Part shown: one piece after another, positions 17,764 to 25,795 of the stretch
Position numbering within the stretch: the first letter of the stretch is position 1
How the letters are laid out: every line of letters starts with the position of its first letter
From: Burkholderiales bacterium
Lineage (GTDB): Bacteria > Pseudomonadota > Gammaproteobacteria > Burkholderiales > Nitrosomonadaceae
Length of the DNA stretch: 64,000 bases
Direction: 5' to 3'
NCBI GenBank assembly: GCA_024235795.1
Contig: JACKLR010000001.1
Coordinates: 434,001 to 498,000 of the forward strand
Program-made: the position numbers and the translations under genes
Notes under the pieces: generated by a model
Databases searched by the model: none
The model's input: the letters and a program-made list of their open reading frames with translations, nothing else
Told to the model about the DNA's origin: nothing

Positions 17764-18183
17764 TTATTTTCTTATATTCGACTGCGTTTCAAATTGATGC
17801 AATGCGATAGTCGGCTTCGGTTTCCATCCAGGTTTGCGGTGTTCGACAATTACATTGGTAAAAATACCACCGCGCACAAAGAAGCGTGCCGTTAGTCGGA
17901 TATATCTCGGCTTTAATGATGCCACAAGATCATCCAGAATCTGATTGGACACAGCCTCATGAAAAGCCGCTTCGTCACGAAATGACCAGATATATAGTTT
18001 CAGGCTTTTAAGCTCAACACATTTTTTGTCCGGAATATAGTCTAATACTAAGGTGGCGAAATCAGGCTGCCCAGTTTTTGGACATACACAGGTAAACTCT
18101 GGTATCTCCATATGAATTTGATAGTCTCTATTTACAAATGGATTAGGAAATGTTTCTAGATGCTTGCTTGGTTTAGTGGACAT
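17764..18183 (-). CDS. queF: NADPH-dependent 7-cyano-7-deazaguanine reductase QueF
   Basis: QueF reduces preQ0 to preQ1 in queuosine synthesis. The 139-residue size marks the short, unimodular type. The catalytic cysteine lies in CVCPKTGQPDFATL, and the NADPH-binding motif is VELKSLKLYIWSFRDEAAFHEAV, with a TARFFVRGGIFTNV strand near the end. It is divergently oriented to smc, with about 110 bases between. No riboswitch-like structure was recognised upstream. Confidence 0.95.
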   Translation of the reverse strand: MSTKPSKHLETFPNPFVNRDYQIHMEIPEFTCVCPKTGQPDFATLVLDYIPDKKCVELKSLKLYIWSFRDEAAFHEAVSNQILDDLVASLKPRYIRLTARFFVRGGIFTNVIVEHRKPGWKPKPTIALHQFETQSNIRK

Positions 18184-18292
18184 ACATCAATTCTCTTCTT
18201 TCAGTTAATTCAGTTACAATAAACAATGATAGCTTATTATCACTGCTACCGAATCATCTAATAATTTTAACCCATTACCAGTACGTCAGAAA

Positions 18293-21200
18293 TTGCGCCT
18301 TGTCAAAATCAAACTCGCTGGCTTTAAATCATTCGTCGAGCCGACTGTTATCCCGATCACGAACGACTTAGTGGGCATAGTCGGACCCAATGGCTGCGGA
18401 AAATCCAACATAATTGACGCAGTACGCTGGGTACTGGGTGAATCAAAAGCTTCTGCCTTACGTGGCGAATCCATGCAGGATGTAATTTTTGGTGGTTCTG
18501 CAAATCGTAAAGCTGTTGGACGCGCCAGTGTTGAGCTTATCTTTGATAATAGTCTCGGCACTGCAGCAGGCGCATGGTCCAGTTATGCGGAAATAGCCAT
18601 TAAACGCATTATTCAACGGAATGAAAATTCAAACTATTATATTAACAATATATCTGTAAGACGGCGCGACATAGCAGATCTTTTCCTGGGAACAGGCGTT
18701 GGTGGTCGTGGTTACGCTATCATTGAACAAGGCATGATTTCACGCATAATAGAAGCCAAGCCACAGGAACTAAAAACGTTCCTGGAAGAAGCCGCCGGAA
18801 TTTCAAAATACCGTGAAAGAAGACATGAAACAGAATTAAGATTGAACGATACGCGCAAAAATCTACTTCGTCTTCAAGATATTTCAAACGAGTTAAAGAA
18901 GCAAATTGATCACTTGAAGGATCAGGCAGCAGTTGCCACTGAGTTCAATACGTTAACTAAAAAGCTACAAGAAACGCAGCAGATCTTATGGCTGCAACGC
19001 AAAATTGAGGCCTCTAAGCAGCGCCTCGCCACGGAAGAAGAAATTACTTTGCTAGCGCAGGAGCTAGAGGCAGAAATCAGGCAACGACAGCTTAACAAAA
19101 CACAACGGGAGCATGCCCGTGTTCATGAACAAAGTCTCGGCGAGAAACTACATGATCTTCAGGGTCAGTTATACGGTGCAAATGCTGAAAAAGCACGTAT
19201 TAATCAGGAAATCACACAATTTAATAAACAAAAGGAACAACTCGCTTATCAGATACAGGATCTTGATAAACAATTAACACGCAATCAACATCAATTTGAC
19301 ACAGCAACTGATAACCTGCAACACTGGCACGCAGAAAAGAAAAATGCGCTCATCGCACATAAACAGGGCTTACTAAAAAACGAATTGGAAAATGCAAAAT
19401 TGCCTGAATATGAATCCTTGTTCAATCAATCCCAAAACGCATTCGATACGGCGCAACAAAATCTCATACTTACGGAACAAGCCTGTAATCTGTCTAAAAC
19501 TCATATCCAGCACGCAAACAAAACGTTAGAGCAATTCGAATCTCGTAAAGAACGTCTTCAGCAGGAATACGATTCATTGAATGAACCCAACCATAAAAGG
19601 CTTTCGGAAATTCAAATCGAATTAGAAAAGATAGAAAACCAGCTTGATCGAGCAAAAAAAATTCTTTTACAAGCTGAAGCCGAATTCAAACAGGAGAGTT
19701 ACCGCAAAGACAGCGCCGTTAAACAGGTTCATGAGTTACAAAGGCAATTATCGCACTTTCAGGCACAATTTAATGCACTTCAAAATTTGCAACAAAAAAT
19801 TGAAAATAATGATGCGTTGAACGACTGGCTAATAAAACACGAATTAGAATCCATACCCCGTTTATGGCGTAGCATAAAAATTGAAAAAGATTGGGAACAG
19901 GCTCTCGAATCCATTTTACAGGAACGCTTAAACAGCATCGGACTTCCACAGCTTGAAATTTTCAATAATTGGAAAAATGACCTGCCGCCCGGAAAGTTAT
20001 CTATTTTTGAATTTCAGAATCCGGATAATAAAGTAAACGCCAATAATCAACTTAAGCCAAACAACCGCACACACTGGAAAACATTAGCAAGCTTTCTAAG
20101 CTGTGCCAACATTTGCATATCATCTGTTTTATCTAATTGGCTCAGAAACATTTATGTGGTCGACAGTATTCAAATTGGTCTGCAGCAAAGACACCAATTA
20201 ACACTTGAAGAGATTTTAGTGACACGCGAAGGGCACACTCTCACCCGCAACACGATTAACTTTCATTCCCCTGATTCATACTTGCATGGTGTTTTGTCAA
20301 GACAACGCGAACTTGATCAAATCCAGGCCGAAATTAAACTATATGAGAAAAAACTGAAAAAACAGAAATCTGTTCTCGAAAAAACGACGGCGAACCATGA
20401 ACAGCTAGTTCAGATAATTCAGCTCAGCCGTACTGATCAACAACAACTTACGCAACATTACCATCATTTGCAATTAGAGAAAACAAAGCTTTCTCAGATG
20501 AATGATCAGATTGAGCAGCGCAGAAATCTGATCATGACCGAACTGGCGGAAATCAATGGACATCTTGTTTCGGAACGCCAACAAAAGGAAAATGCTGAAG
20601 CACAATTGAGAAATCACCTTGATCAAATTGAAAAATTCAAAAAATTTGTGGAAGCAGCAAAAACCCAACTTGCAGCCGCAAGACTGCAACTGGCAGACCA
20701 ACAGCTGACGGTACAAAACAGTAATAAAGAAATACAAGAATCGATTTTCAACAAGAAAATATGCCATAATAAAATCAATGATATAGAAATATCAATTAAC
20801 GTTCTTGAAGAACAAAAAAAACAATTGTTAACCAGGCGCGATAATCTATTGTCCACACACAAGAACCTTGACGACGCAGTATTAAGGTCACAATTGGATG
20901 ATTGTATTTTACAATGCAGACATCTGGAGCAGAAAGTTACAGACAACCGTGATCATCTTGAGAAAGCAAGGCATCAGATTCAAACAATTGAAAATCAATC
21001 GATGGTTTCGGAACAAAAACAAACGTCACTGCGCGAATCACTTAATCAATTGCATTTGAAAAAACAGGAATCCAGCCTCTTGGAAACGCGATACGAAGAG
21101 CAACTCAGTGAAACACAGGCGCAAGAAATCAGCTTAATGCCACTAGTAAATCAGAAGAGTTTCACTGCATTAGAAACCGAGATCAATCGCACACATAAAA

Positions 21201-21844
21201 AAATTGCCGCGATGGGCCCGGTTAATCTGGCTGCTTTAGATGAACTTGAATCTTCCCGTCAACGGGAAGCATCATTAGATACTCAAATAAAGGATCTGAA
21301 TGAAGCCATCGCTATTTTGGAAAGCGCCATTGAGCAGATAGATCGAGAGACTCAAAGCAGGCTCCAGAAGACGTTTAATGCGGTTAACCACAACTTAAAT
21401 GAAATTTTTCCAATTATTTTTTCTGGTGGCAAAGCCGAACTTGTTCTCAGTAATGGTAAGATACTAGAATCTGGGATAATGTTAACAGCGCAGCCACCTG
21501 GGAAAAAGAATAATTCCATACATTTACTCTCAGGGGGTGAAAAGGCACTTACAGCTTTGGCACTAATCTTCGCGTTATTTCGATTAAAACCTGCTCCGTT
21601 TTGCTTGCTAGACGAAGTTGATGCACCGCTTGATGACAACAATACCATTCGATTTTGTGAGTTGGTAAAAAAATTATCTCAACAAGTACAATTTATGTTT
21701 ATTAGTCATAATAAAATTACAATGGAGATTGCTCAGCAGTTAATCGGAATTACAATGCAGGAACAAGGCATTTCCAGAGTAGTGTCGGTAGATATCGCAA
21801 ACGTTGGTAGTCCTGGCGATAAAACAGAAACCGTGCTTTCATAG
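18293..21844 (+). CDS. smc: Chromosome segregation protein SMC
   Basis: SMC is an ATPase that folds and segregates the chromosome with ScpA and ScpB. The 1183-residue protein has Walker A GPNGCGKSN (31-39), a long coiled coil, a hinge at about 500-640, a second coiled coil, the signature LLSGGEKALTALALIF near 1080 and Walker B FCLLDEVDAPLDDNN near 1105. It starts at a TTG: the encoded RLVKIKLAGFKSFVEPT is exactly where family members begin, and no ATG is near. It is followed by zipA after about 98 bases, a usual smc-zipA order. Confidence 0.96.
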   Translation: MRLVKIKLAGFKSFVEPTVIPITNDLVGIVGPNGCGKSNIIDAVRWVLGESKASALRGESMQDVIFGGSANRKAVGRASVELIFDNSLGTAAGAWSSYAEIAIKRIIQRNENSNYYINNISVRRRDIADLFLGTGVGGRGYAIIEQGMISRIIEAKPQELKTFLEEAAGISKYRERRHETELRLNDTRKNLLRLQDISNELKKQIDHLKDQAAVATEFNTLTKKLQETQQILWLQRKIEASKQRLATEEEITLLAQELEAEIRQRQLNKTQREHARVHEQSLGEKLHDLQGQLYGANAEKARINQEITQFNKQKEQLAYQIQDLDKQLTRNQHQFDTATDNLQHWHAEKKNALIAHKQGLLKNELENAKLPEYESLFNQSQNAFDTAQQNLILTEQACNLSKTHIQHANKTLEQFESRKERLQQEYDSLNEPNHKRLSEIQIELEKIENQLDRAKKILLQAEAEFKQESYRKDSAVKQVHELQRQLSHFQAQFNALQNLQQKIENNDALNDWLIKHELESIPRLWRSIKIEKDWEQALESILQERLNSIGLPQLEIFNNWKNDLPPGKLSIFEFQNPDNKVNANNQLKPNNRTHWKTLASFLSCANICISSVLSNWLRNIYVVDSIQIGLQQRHQLTLEEILVTREGHTLTRNTINFHSPDSYLHGVLSRQRELDQIQAEIKLYEKKLKKQKSVLEKTTANHEQLVQIIQLSRTDQQQLTQHYHHLQLEKTKLSQMNDQIEQRRNLIMTELAEINGHLVSERQQKENAEAQLRNHLDQIEKFKKFVEAAKTQLAAARLQLADQQLTVQNSNKEIQESIFNKKICHNKINDIEISINVLEEQKKQLLTRRDNLLSTHKNLDDAVLRSQLDDCILQCRHLEQKVTDNRDHLEKARHQIQTIENQSMVSEQKQTSLRESLNQLHLKKQESSLLETRYEEQLSETQAQEISLMPLVNQKSFTALETEINRTHKKIAAMGPVNLAALDELESSRQREASLDTQIKDLNEAIAILESAIEQIDRETQSRLQKTFNAVNHNLNEIFPIIFSGGKAELVLSNGKILESGIMLTAQPPGKKNNSIHLLSGGEKALTALALIFALFRLKPAPFCLLDEVDAPLDDNNTIRFCELVKKLSQQVQFMFISHNKITMEIAQQLIGITMQEQGISRVVSVDIANVGSPGDKTETVLS

Positions 21845-21942
21845 TTAGAAATCAATATGCTAAATCAGCAGATTAATGAAAGCAGCGCAGATTTTCTGGA
21901 ACAGTTCTAGAAATAAAAGAATGGTAAGGGAGATTTTTGAAA

Positions 21943-23109
21943 ATGAGCGACTTACAAGTCAGTTTGATCATTATCGGTATTATTATTATTATCGGTGTTG
22001 CTGTCTTTAACTGGGTACAGCAATTACGCTATCGGCGTAAAATTGAATCAACCCTGGATCGCAAACAAGACGATGCGCTGTTTGACCAAGTCAATGATCA
22101 TAGATCATCCGAACCTCATGAAAGAATTGAACCGCAACTCGATAAAAACTTTTTTTTAAAGGAATCATCTCAAAAAAGTACTTTATCGGGCAAAACAAGT
22201 GATGCAACTGAGAAAGGCGGTGTTATTGGCAGCAGAACCGAAACACAAGATTCTGCGACTGCTGAACCGCAGTCGATTAACGAAAAATATGACAACCGAT
22301 CTAATTATATTGCCACAATTTCCTGTGATACCGTTATTCCCCATACAGAACTGAACACGCTGCTACAAAGAAAGTTTGATTTCAACAAACCCCTTGTCTG
22401 GTTAGGTAAAAAAGAAAAATCGAGCTCGTGGGAAGAAATCGTAACTGGCTTAAATACCGACAATATGGGTTATATCAGCCTGAAAGGCTGCTTATTACTG
22501 GCAGATCGATCCGGACCAATTCGAGAGATTGATTTATCAATGTTCCGAGATACGGTTCAGGATTTTGCCGCACAAATCAATGCGACAGCTGAGTGCCCGG
22601 ATATAGTATTATCCCATGAACAAGCCTTACTACTCGATAAATTTTGTGCCGACGTAGATGTCATGATAGGCATCAATATTATCAGTAAAGACGAAGGCGC
22701 ATTTGTCGGAACCAAAATCAGAGCATTGGCAGAAGCATCCGGTTTTAAGCTTGATCCAGACGGATTATTTAAATATAAAGATGAAAACAATCATGTGTTA
22801 TTTACCTTGACCAATTATGAATCCGAAGCATTCATGCCTGATAAAATGAAAACGTTGACCACTCGTGGCGTCACATTTTTACTGGATGTCCCGCGCGTCG
22901 CCAACGGTGAAAGAATTTTTGACCAGATGGCTCATCTGGCTAAAATTTTCTCCAATACGCTCGGTGGAATAATGGTCGATGATAATCGTGTTCCACTCAG
23001 CGAAAATGGACTTGCAAGAAGCAAACAACAACTCATCAATATTCAGACGTCAATGAAACAAAATAATATAATCGCCGGCAGTGCGAATGCATTACGATTA
23101 TTTACTTAA
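21943..23109 (+). CDS. zipA: Cell division protein ZipA
   Basis: ZipA tethers FtsZ to the inner membrane at the division site. The ATG at 21943, behind AAGGGAG, gives 388 residues; a TTG two codons earlier is less likely. An N-terminal membrane helix (VSLIIIGIIIIIGVAVFNW, about 6-24) is followed by a basic patch, a variable linker rich in charged and polar residues, and a C-terminal FtsZ-binding domain (about 235-385) with DVMIGINIISKDEGAFVGTKI and VTFLLDVPRVANGE. Betaproteobacterial ZipA proteins are divergent; smc linkage supports the call. The gene ligA, often next, is absent here. Confidence 0.87.
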   Translation: MSDLQVSLIIIGIIIIIGVAVFNWVQQLRYRRKIESTLDRKQDDALFDQVNDHRSSEPHERIEPQLDKNFFLKESSQKSTLSGKTSDATEKGGVIGSRTETQDSATAEPQSINEKYDNRSNYIATISCDTVIPHTELNTLLQRKFDFNKPLVWLGKKEKSSSWEEIVTGLNTDNMGYISLKGCLLLADRSGPIREIDLSMFRDTVQDFAAQINATAECPDIVLSHEQALLLDKFCADVDVMIGINIISKDEGAFVGTKIRALAEASGFKLDPDGLFKYKDENNHVLFTLTNYESEAFMPDKMKTLTTRGVTFLLDVPRVANGERIFDQMAHLAKIFSNTLGGIMVDDNRVPLSENGLARSKQQLINIQTSMKQNNIIAGSANALRLFT

Positions 23110-23195
23110 CTTGGTTATTTACTCGCCACAAGCCATCCAAACTTAATAATCGGTGGACAACGCAAACACTAGTCAACTAAGCATGGAGAAAATTT

Positions 23196-23435
23196 ATGAG
23201 TCAAGATACTGAAAAATCCTTTTCGCCTATTGAAGTTCAATTAGAAGCAGGAAAACAGTACTACTGGTGCACATGTGGCCGCAGCCAATCGCAACCATTT
23301 TGCGATGGATCACATAAAACAACCGAATTTACACCAAAGGCATTTTCAGTTAGTGAGAATAAAACTGCCTGGCTATGTGTTTGCAAGAAAACGAGTAATC
23401 CACCATTCTGTGACGGAACCCATAACAAGCTATAG
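23196..23435 (+). CDS. CDGSH iron-sulphur domain protein
   Basis: The 79-residue protein carries two CDGSH-type [2Fe-2S] modules: YYWCTCGRSQSQPFCDGSH at about 26-45 and WLCVCKKTSNPPFCDGTH at about 61-78. Each has the C-x-C-x(8+)-C-DG-(S/T)-H ligand set of the mitoNEET-like family. Bacterial members are small redox or electron-transfer proteins of mostly unknown partner. A GGAGAAA ribosome-binding site precedes the ATG. It lies between zipA and the zapA pair without an obvious functional link. Confidence 0.9.
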   Translation: MSQDTEKSFSPIEVQLEAGKQYYWCTCGRSQSQPFCDGSHKTTEFTPKAFSVSENKTAWLCVCKKTSNPPFCDGTHNKL

Positions 23436-23513
23436 CACGATAAGATTTCGTTAAAAATATGTCTGGATAAATTTTGTCAAGAAAGACTATTTTCAATCTC
23501 CCACTGGGCATTC

Positions 23514-23714
23514 ATGGAACCAGAACTCAAATTTCTAGAGGAAGAAATTCATCAACTAATACGCTTGTATCAGGATACATGTATTGAAAATACAAAATTA
23601 CGACAGCAACTTGCAGAAACAAGTGCAAGAAATGAAAAGCTTACCGAAAAAATACATATTGCCAGCAGCCGTCTAGAGTTACTATTAAAGCACTTACCTG
23701 ATAATGAAGAATGA
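23514..23714 (+). CDS. Small coiled-coil protein (TIGR02449-like), ZapA partner gene
   Basis: The 66-residue protein is predicted to be almost entirely a coiled coil (FLEEEIHQLIRLYQDTC, ENTKLRQQLAETSARNEKLTEK, SRLELLLKHL). It fits the TIGR02449 small protein family that precedes zapA in many beta- and gammaproteobacteria. It is similar in style to ZapB, which bridges ZapA to other division proteins, but homology to ZapB is not established. Its stop overlaps the start of zapA by 11 bases, implying coupled translation. Confidence 0.75.
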   Translation: MEPELKFLEEEIHQLIRLYQDTCIENTKLRQQLAETSARNEKLTEKIHIASSRLELLLKHLPDNEE

Positions 23715-24000
23715 AGAAATATTAAAAATCACGATTTCGGGGCGTGAATTCAGTATCAGCTGCCCTGAACCAGAGCGTGAGGAGATTATATTAGCTGCGG
23801 AATTACTTGAAAATAAAATTCAAGAAATCCGGAAAGAAGGAAAAATAATAGACTCGGAACGTATTGTCATTGCTGCGGCACTTGGCATAGCGCATGAATT
23901 ACTGGTTTTACGTCAATCAGGTAGCTTTGACATAGAGGATATAAAGCGTAGAATAGCGAGCATCCGGAAAAAAATTAATGATGTATTAGTCAGAAAATAG
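23704..24000 (+). CDS. zapA: Cell division protein ZapA
   Basis: ZapA binds FtsZ and stabilises the Z ring. The 98-residue product has the ZapA globular head (ILKITISGREFSISCPEPEREEIILAAELLENKI) and a C-terminal coiled coil with SERIVIAAALGIAHELL. It overlaps the preceding coiled-coil gene by 11 bases. Immediately downstream lies the 6S RNA gene, as in E. coli and many proteobacteria, which supports both calls. Confidence 0.92.
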   Translation: MKNEEILKITISGREFSISCPEPEREEIILAAELLENKIQEIRKEGKIIDSERIVIAAALGIAHELLVLRQSGSFDIEDIKRRIASIRKKINDVLVRK

Positions 24001-24046
24001 AAATTTAATCGTTTGATGTATTAGTATATTATGATCTATATTTCTT

Positions 24047-24052
24047 TATAAT
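24047..24052 (+). promoter_or_regulatory. -10 box (TATAAT) of the 6S RNA gene
   Basis: A perfect TATAAT occupies 24047-24052, seven bases before the predicted 5' end of the 6S RNA near 24060. No good -35 element is seen at the proper spacing. The position supports initiation just upstream of the RNA closing stem. Confidence 0.55.
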
Positions 24053-24059
24053 GTTTTTA

Positions 24060-24246
24060 AAAAATAGCTCCCTGCCGTGTACGTTTAAGGCTGAAATTCT
24101 TTGAACCAATAATCAAACCAGGTTGTTGACTAAAGTGATACTGTTGTGCGTACCCTAAATGGGTTTGCCTGATGTATCCGGGAAACGACCACCTTGAACC
24201 TTAAGGTTCAAGATGATGGTCTTGACGGCATAAGCGGGGAGCCCCT
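24060..24246 (+). ncRNA. ssrS: 6S RNA (ssrS)
   Basis: 6S RNA mimics an open promoter and binds the sigma-70 holoenzyme in stationary phase. The closing stem is visible: GCTCCC (24067-24072) pairs with GGGAGC (24237-24242) and TGCCG (24073-24077) with CGGCA (24226-24230). The conserved 3' segment CACCTTGAACC ... GGTTCAAG (about 24190-24212) matches the strongly conserved part of proteobacterial 6S RNA. The length of about 185 bases is normal and the location just after zapA is the classical one. The exact 5' and 3' ends are estimated. Confidence 0.88.
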
Positions 24247-24917
24247 CATTTTATCACAAGCACTCTATCCTTATGATATTGTCATGCACAGCGTTATCAT
24301 TATGCAACTAGGCGCATGTGCAGTACACAGGAAAGGGTTATTTCTTTTTTTAAGTACTGCAACGTGATTACAGGCTCTGTAGATGAGCTTGTCAGCACCC
24401 AAGGGTGCAAACTGCGATGCGCTTTTTGGTAATAGACCGACTATCTTCTGCAAAACTCATCTTGCCATGAACACTGGCAAATTCACTGAAACCCGACAAT
24501 ATCTAATTGATAGAGTACCGGCTAATTATTGAAATTTTGGAAATATCTGGAATCTTGCGTTTCTCAAAACTTAACAGTACATGCCGATGATAACAACCTA
24601 TCTTGCCACACCTCTGGAAACCCGCTGTTCTCCCTTTCAAGAATAAATCACTGATTCGGCTCAGGTAGATCATTATTATAAATATGCTCATATGAACTTC
24701 TAACGCTTCCGAAAGTATTGTTTCATCACAGTAGCAAGTTGACAAGCGCTGCCATACCCCAGGCTCAATAATACTACTGGGTTATTGCCGAAATGATCTA
24801 CTAATAATTTTTGCGAGTACGCAAACAATTCATTATAAACATACAATTATCATCAGGAATCTGATCATAAACAGTCCAGGGGTCAAAAAAACATTATTTT
24901 CCTGACCCATTGAATCT
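24247..24917. other. Gene-poor stretch between 6S RNA and the redoxin gene
   Basis: About 670 bases hold no reading frame I can defend. Two minus-strand open frames (60 and 80 residues, at 24271-24453 and 24503-24745) show no motif, ribosome-binding site or recognisable family. 5-formyltetrahydrofolate cyclo-ligase, which often follows 6S RNA, is absent. The sequence may contain decayed gene remains. An inverted repeat at 24880-24908 near its right end is listed separately. Confidence 0.6.
24880..24908 (-). repeat. Inverted repeat GGGTCA...TGACCC downstream of the redoxin gene
   Basis: Arms GGGTCA (24880-24885) and TGACCC (24903-24908) enclose an AT-rich loop with a T run on the minus strand. 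It lies ten bases after the redoxin stop, so it might serve as a transcript end, though the T run is in the loop rather than after the stem. It could also be a remnant of a small dispersed repeat. Confidence 0.4.
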
Positions 24918-25577
24918 CTAATTCTGCGCCAAAAGCTGTTCTATTGCGGATTGTTTATGTTCCGCCTGACCAAAGGAAACGTCATGAAGCTGACCTTTTC
25001 TGTCAAACAGCATGGCTGAAGGCGTTCCCTGGAGTGAGAAACGTTCAAATGTCTCGGCTTTCATAATCTTTTGTTCAAAAAATGTACGTATCTGATTCAA
25101 TATAGCCTGTTGTTGATCTTCTGGTAGTCTATCGAATTGCTCCAGCAAACGACGCGCATATGATAAAACACGTTCATCTGTCACTGGCTGATTATCCGGC
25201 TCTACACGATCCATACCTACCGGAAAAGGCAGTTTCCAAGGAAGTTTGCTATTATCAACAAGCAATCCATGTTGATTCAGTGCTTTAAATGTTTCACCGA
25301 TAACTTCACCCGTTTTAACAAGTAATTCTAAATTCTCTAACGTATTTTTATCATAATCTTCAAAAGCGGTTGCCAGAGCGATAATCACCAGTCCTTTGTC
25401 ATGATATTTTTGATAGAGCTTGACAGCATTCGGCAACGCATAAAAAAAACAACCAGGGCAATTGACCTGAAAAACTTCAACCAAAACAACAGATCCCAAC
25501 AAATCGTCCATCTTGACTGGACCATCCTGAACCCATTTATCAACAATTACATCTGAAAGTGTTAAATTATTCATCAA
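24918..25577 (-). CDS. Redoxin (TlpA/AhpC-like) protein without signal peptide
   Basis: A 219-residue thioredoxin-fold protein. The redox motif is CPGC in VVLVEVFQVNCPGCFFYALP (about residues 35-38), and the cis-proline loop is LQGTPSAMLFDRKGQL near 190. A long insert (about 75-175) with LEQFDRLPEDQQQAILNQIRTFFEQ is helical. There is no signal peptide or membrane segment, so it should be cytoplasmic, unlike most TlpA proteins. The electron partner and substrate are unknown. It sits alone between the gene-poor stretch and purA. Confidence 0.75.
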   Translation of the reverse strand: MMNNLTLSDVIVDKWVQDGPVKMDDLLGSVVLVEVFQVNCPGCFFYALPNAVKLYQKYHDKGLVIIALATAFEDYDKNTLENLELLVKTGEVIGETFKALNQHGLLVDNSKLPWKLPFPVGMDRVEPDNQPVTDERVLSYARRLLEQFDRLPEDQQQAILNQIRTFFEQKIMKAETFERFSLQGTPSAMLFDRKGQLHDVSFGQAEHKQSAIEQLLAQN

Positions 25578-25795
25578 CTCAAACCCTTTGATTTTTGTTA
25601 TTGATAAGAAAACATCCCAGGATATATTTTCTACACTGATACCAAATAGCTTGCAGACCGCTTCCTAATATCGGTTAAAACTTGAATAAGCGCAAATCAT
25701 GACATACCTACTATTGTACTATCGCGTATAGAATAAATCTCCACTTTATTGGGCACCAAAATAAAAAAGTATTGATGGCGCATTAAAATAAGTAA

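Noticed and set aside
24271..24745. Two minus-strand open frames of 60 and 80 residues
   Set aside because: No ribosome-binding site, motif, codon pattern or conserved context; likely chance frames.
25700..25795. Hairpin after purA (GCGCCA/TGGTGC)
   Set aside because: The stem needs a G-T pair and no T run follows, so it is not supported as a terminator.
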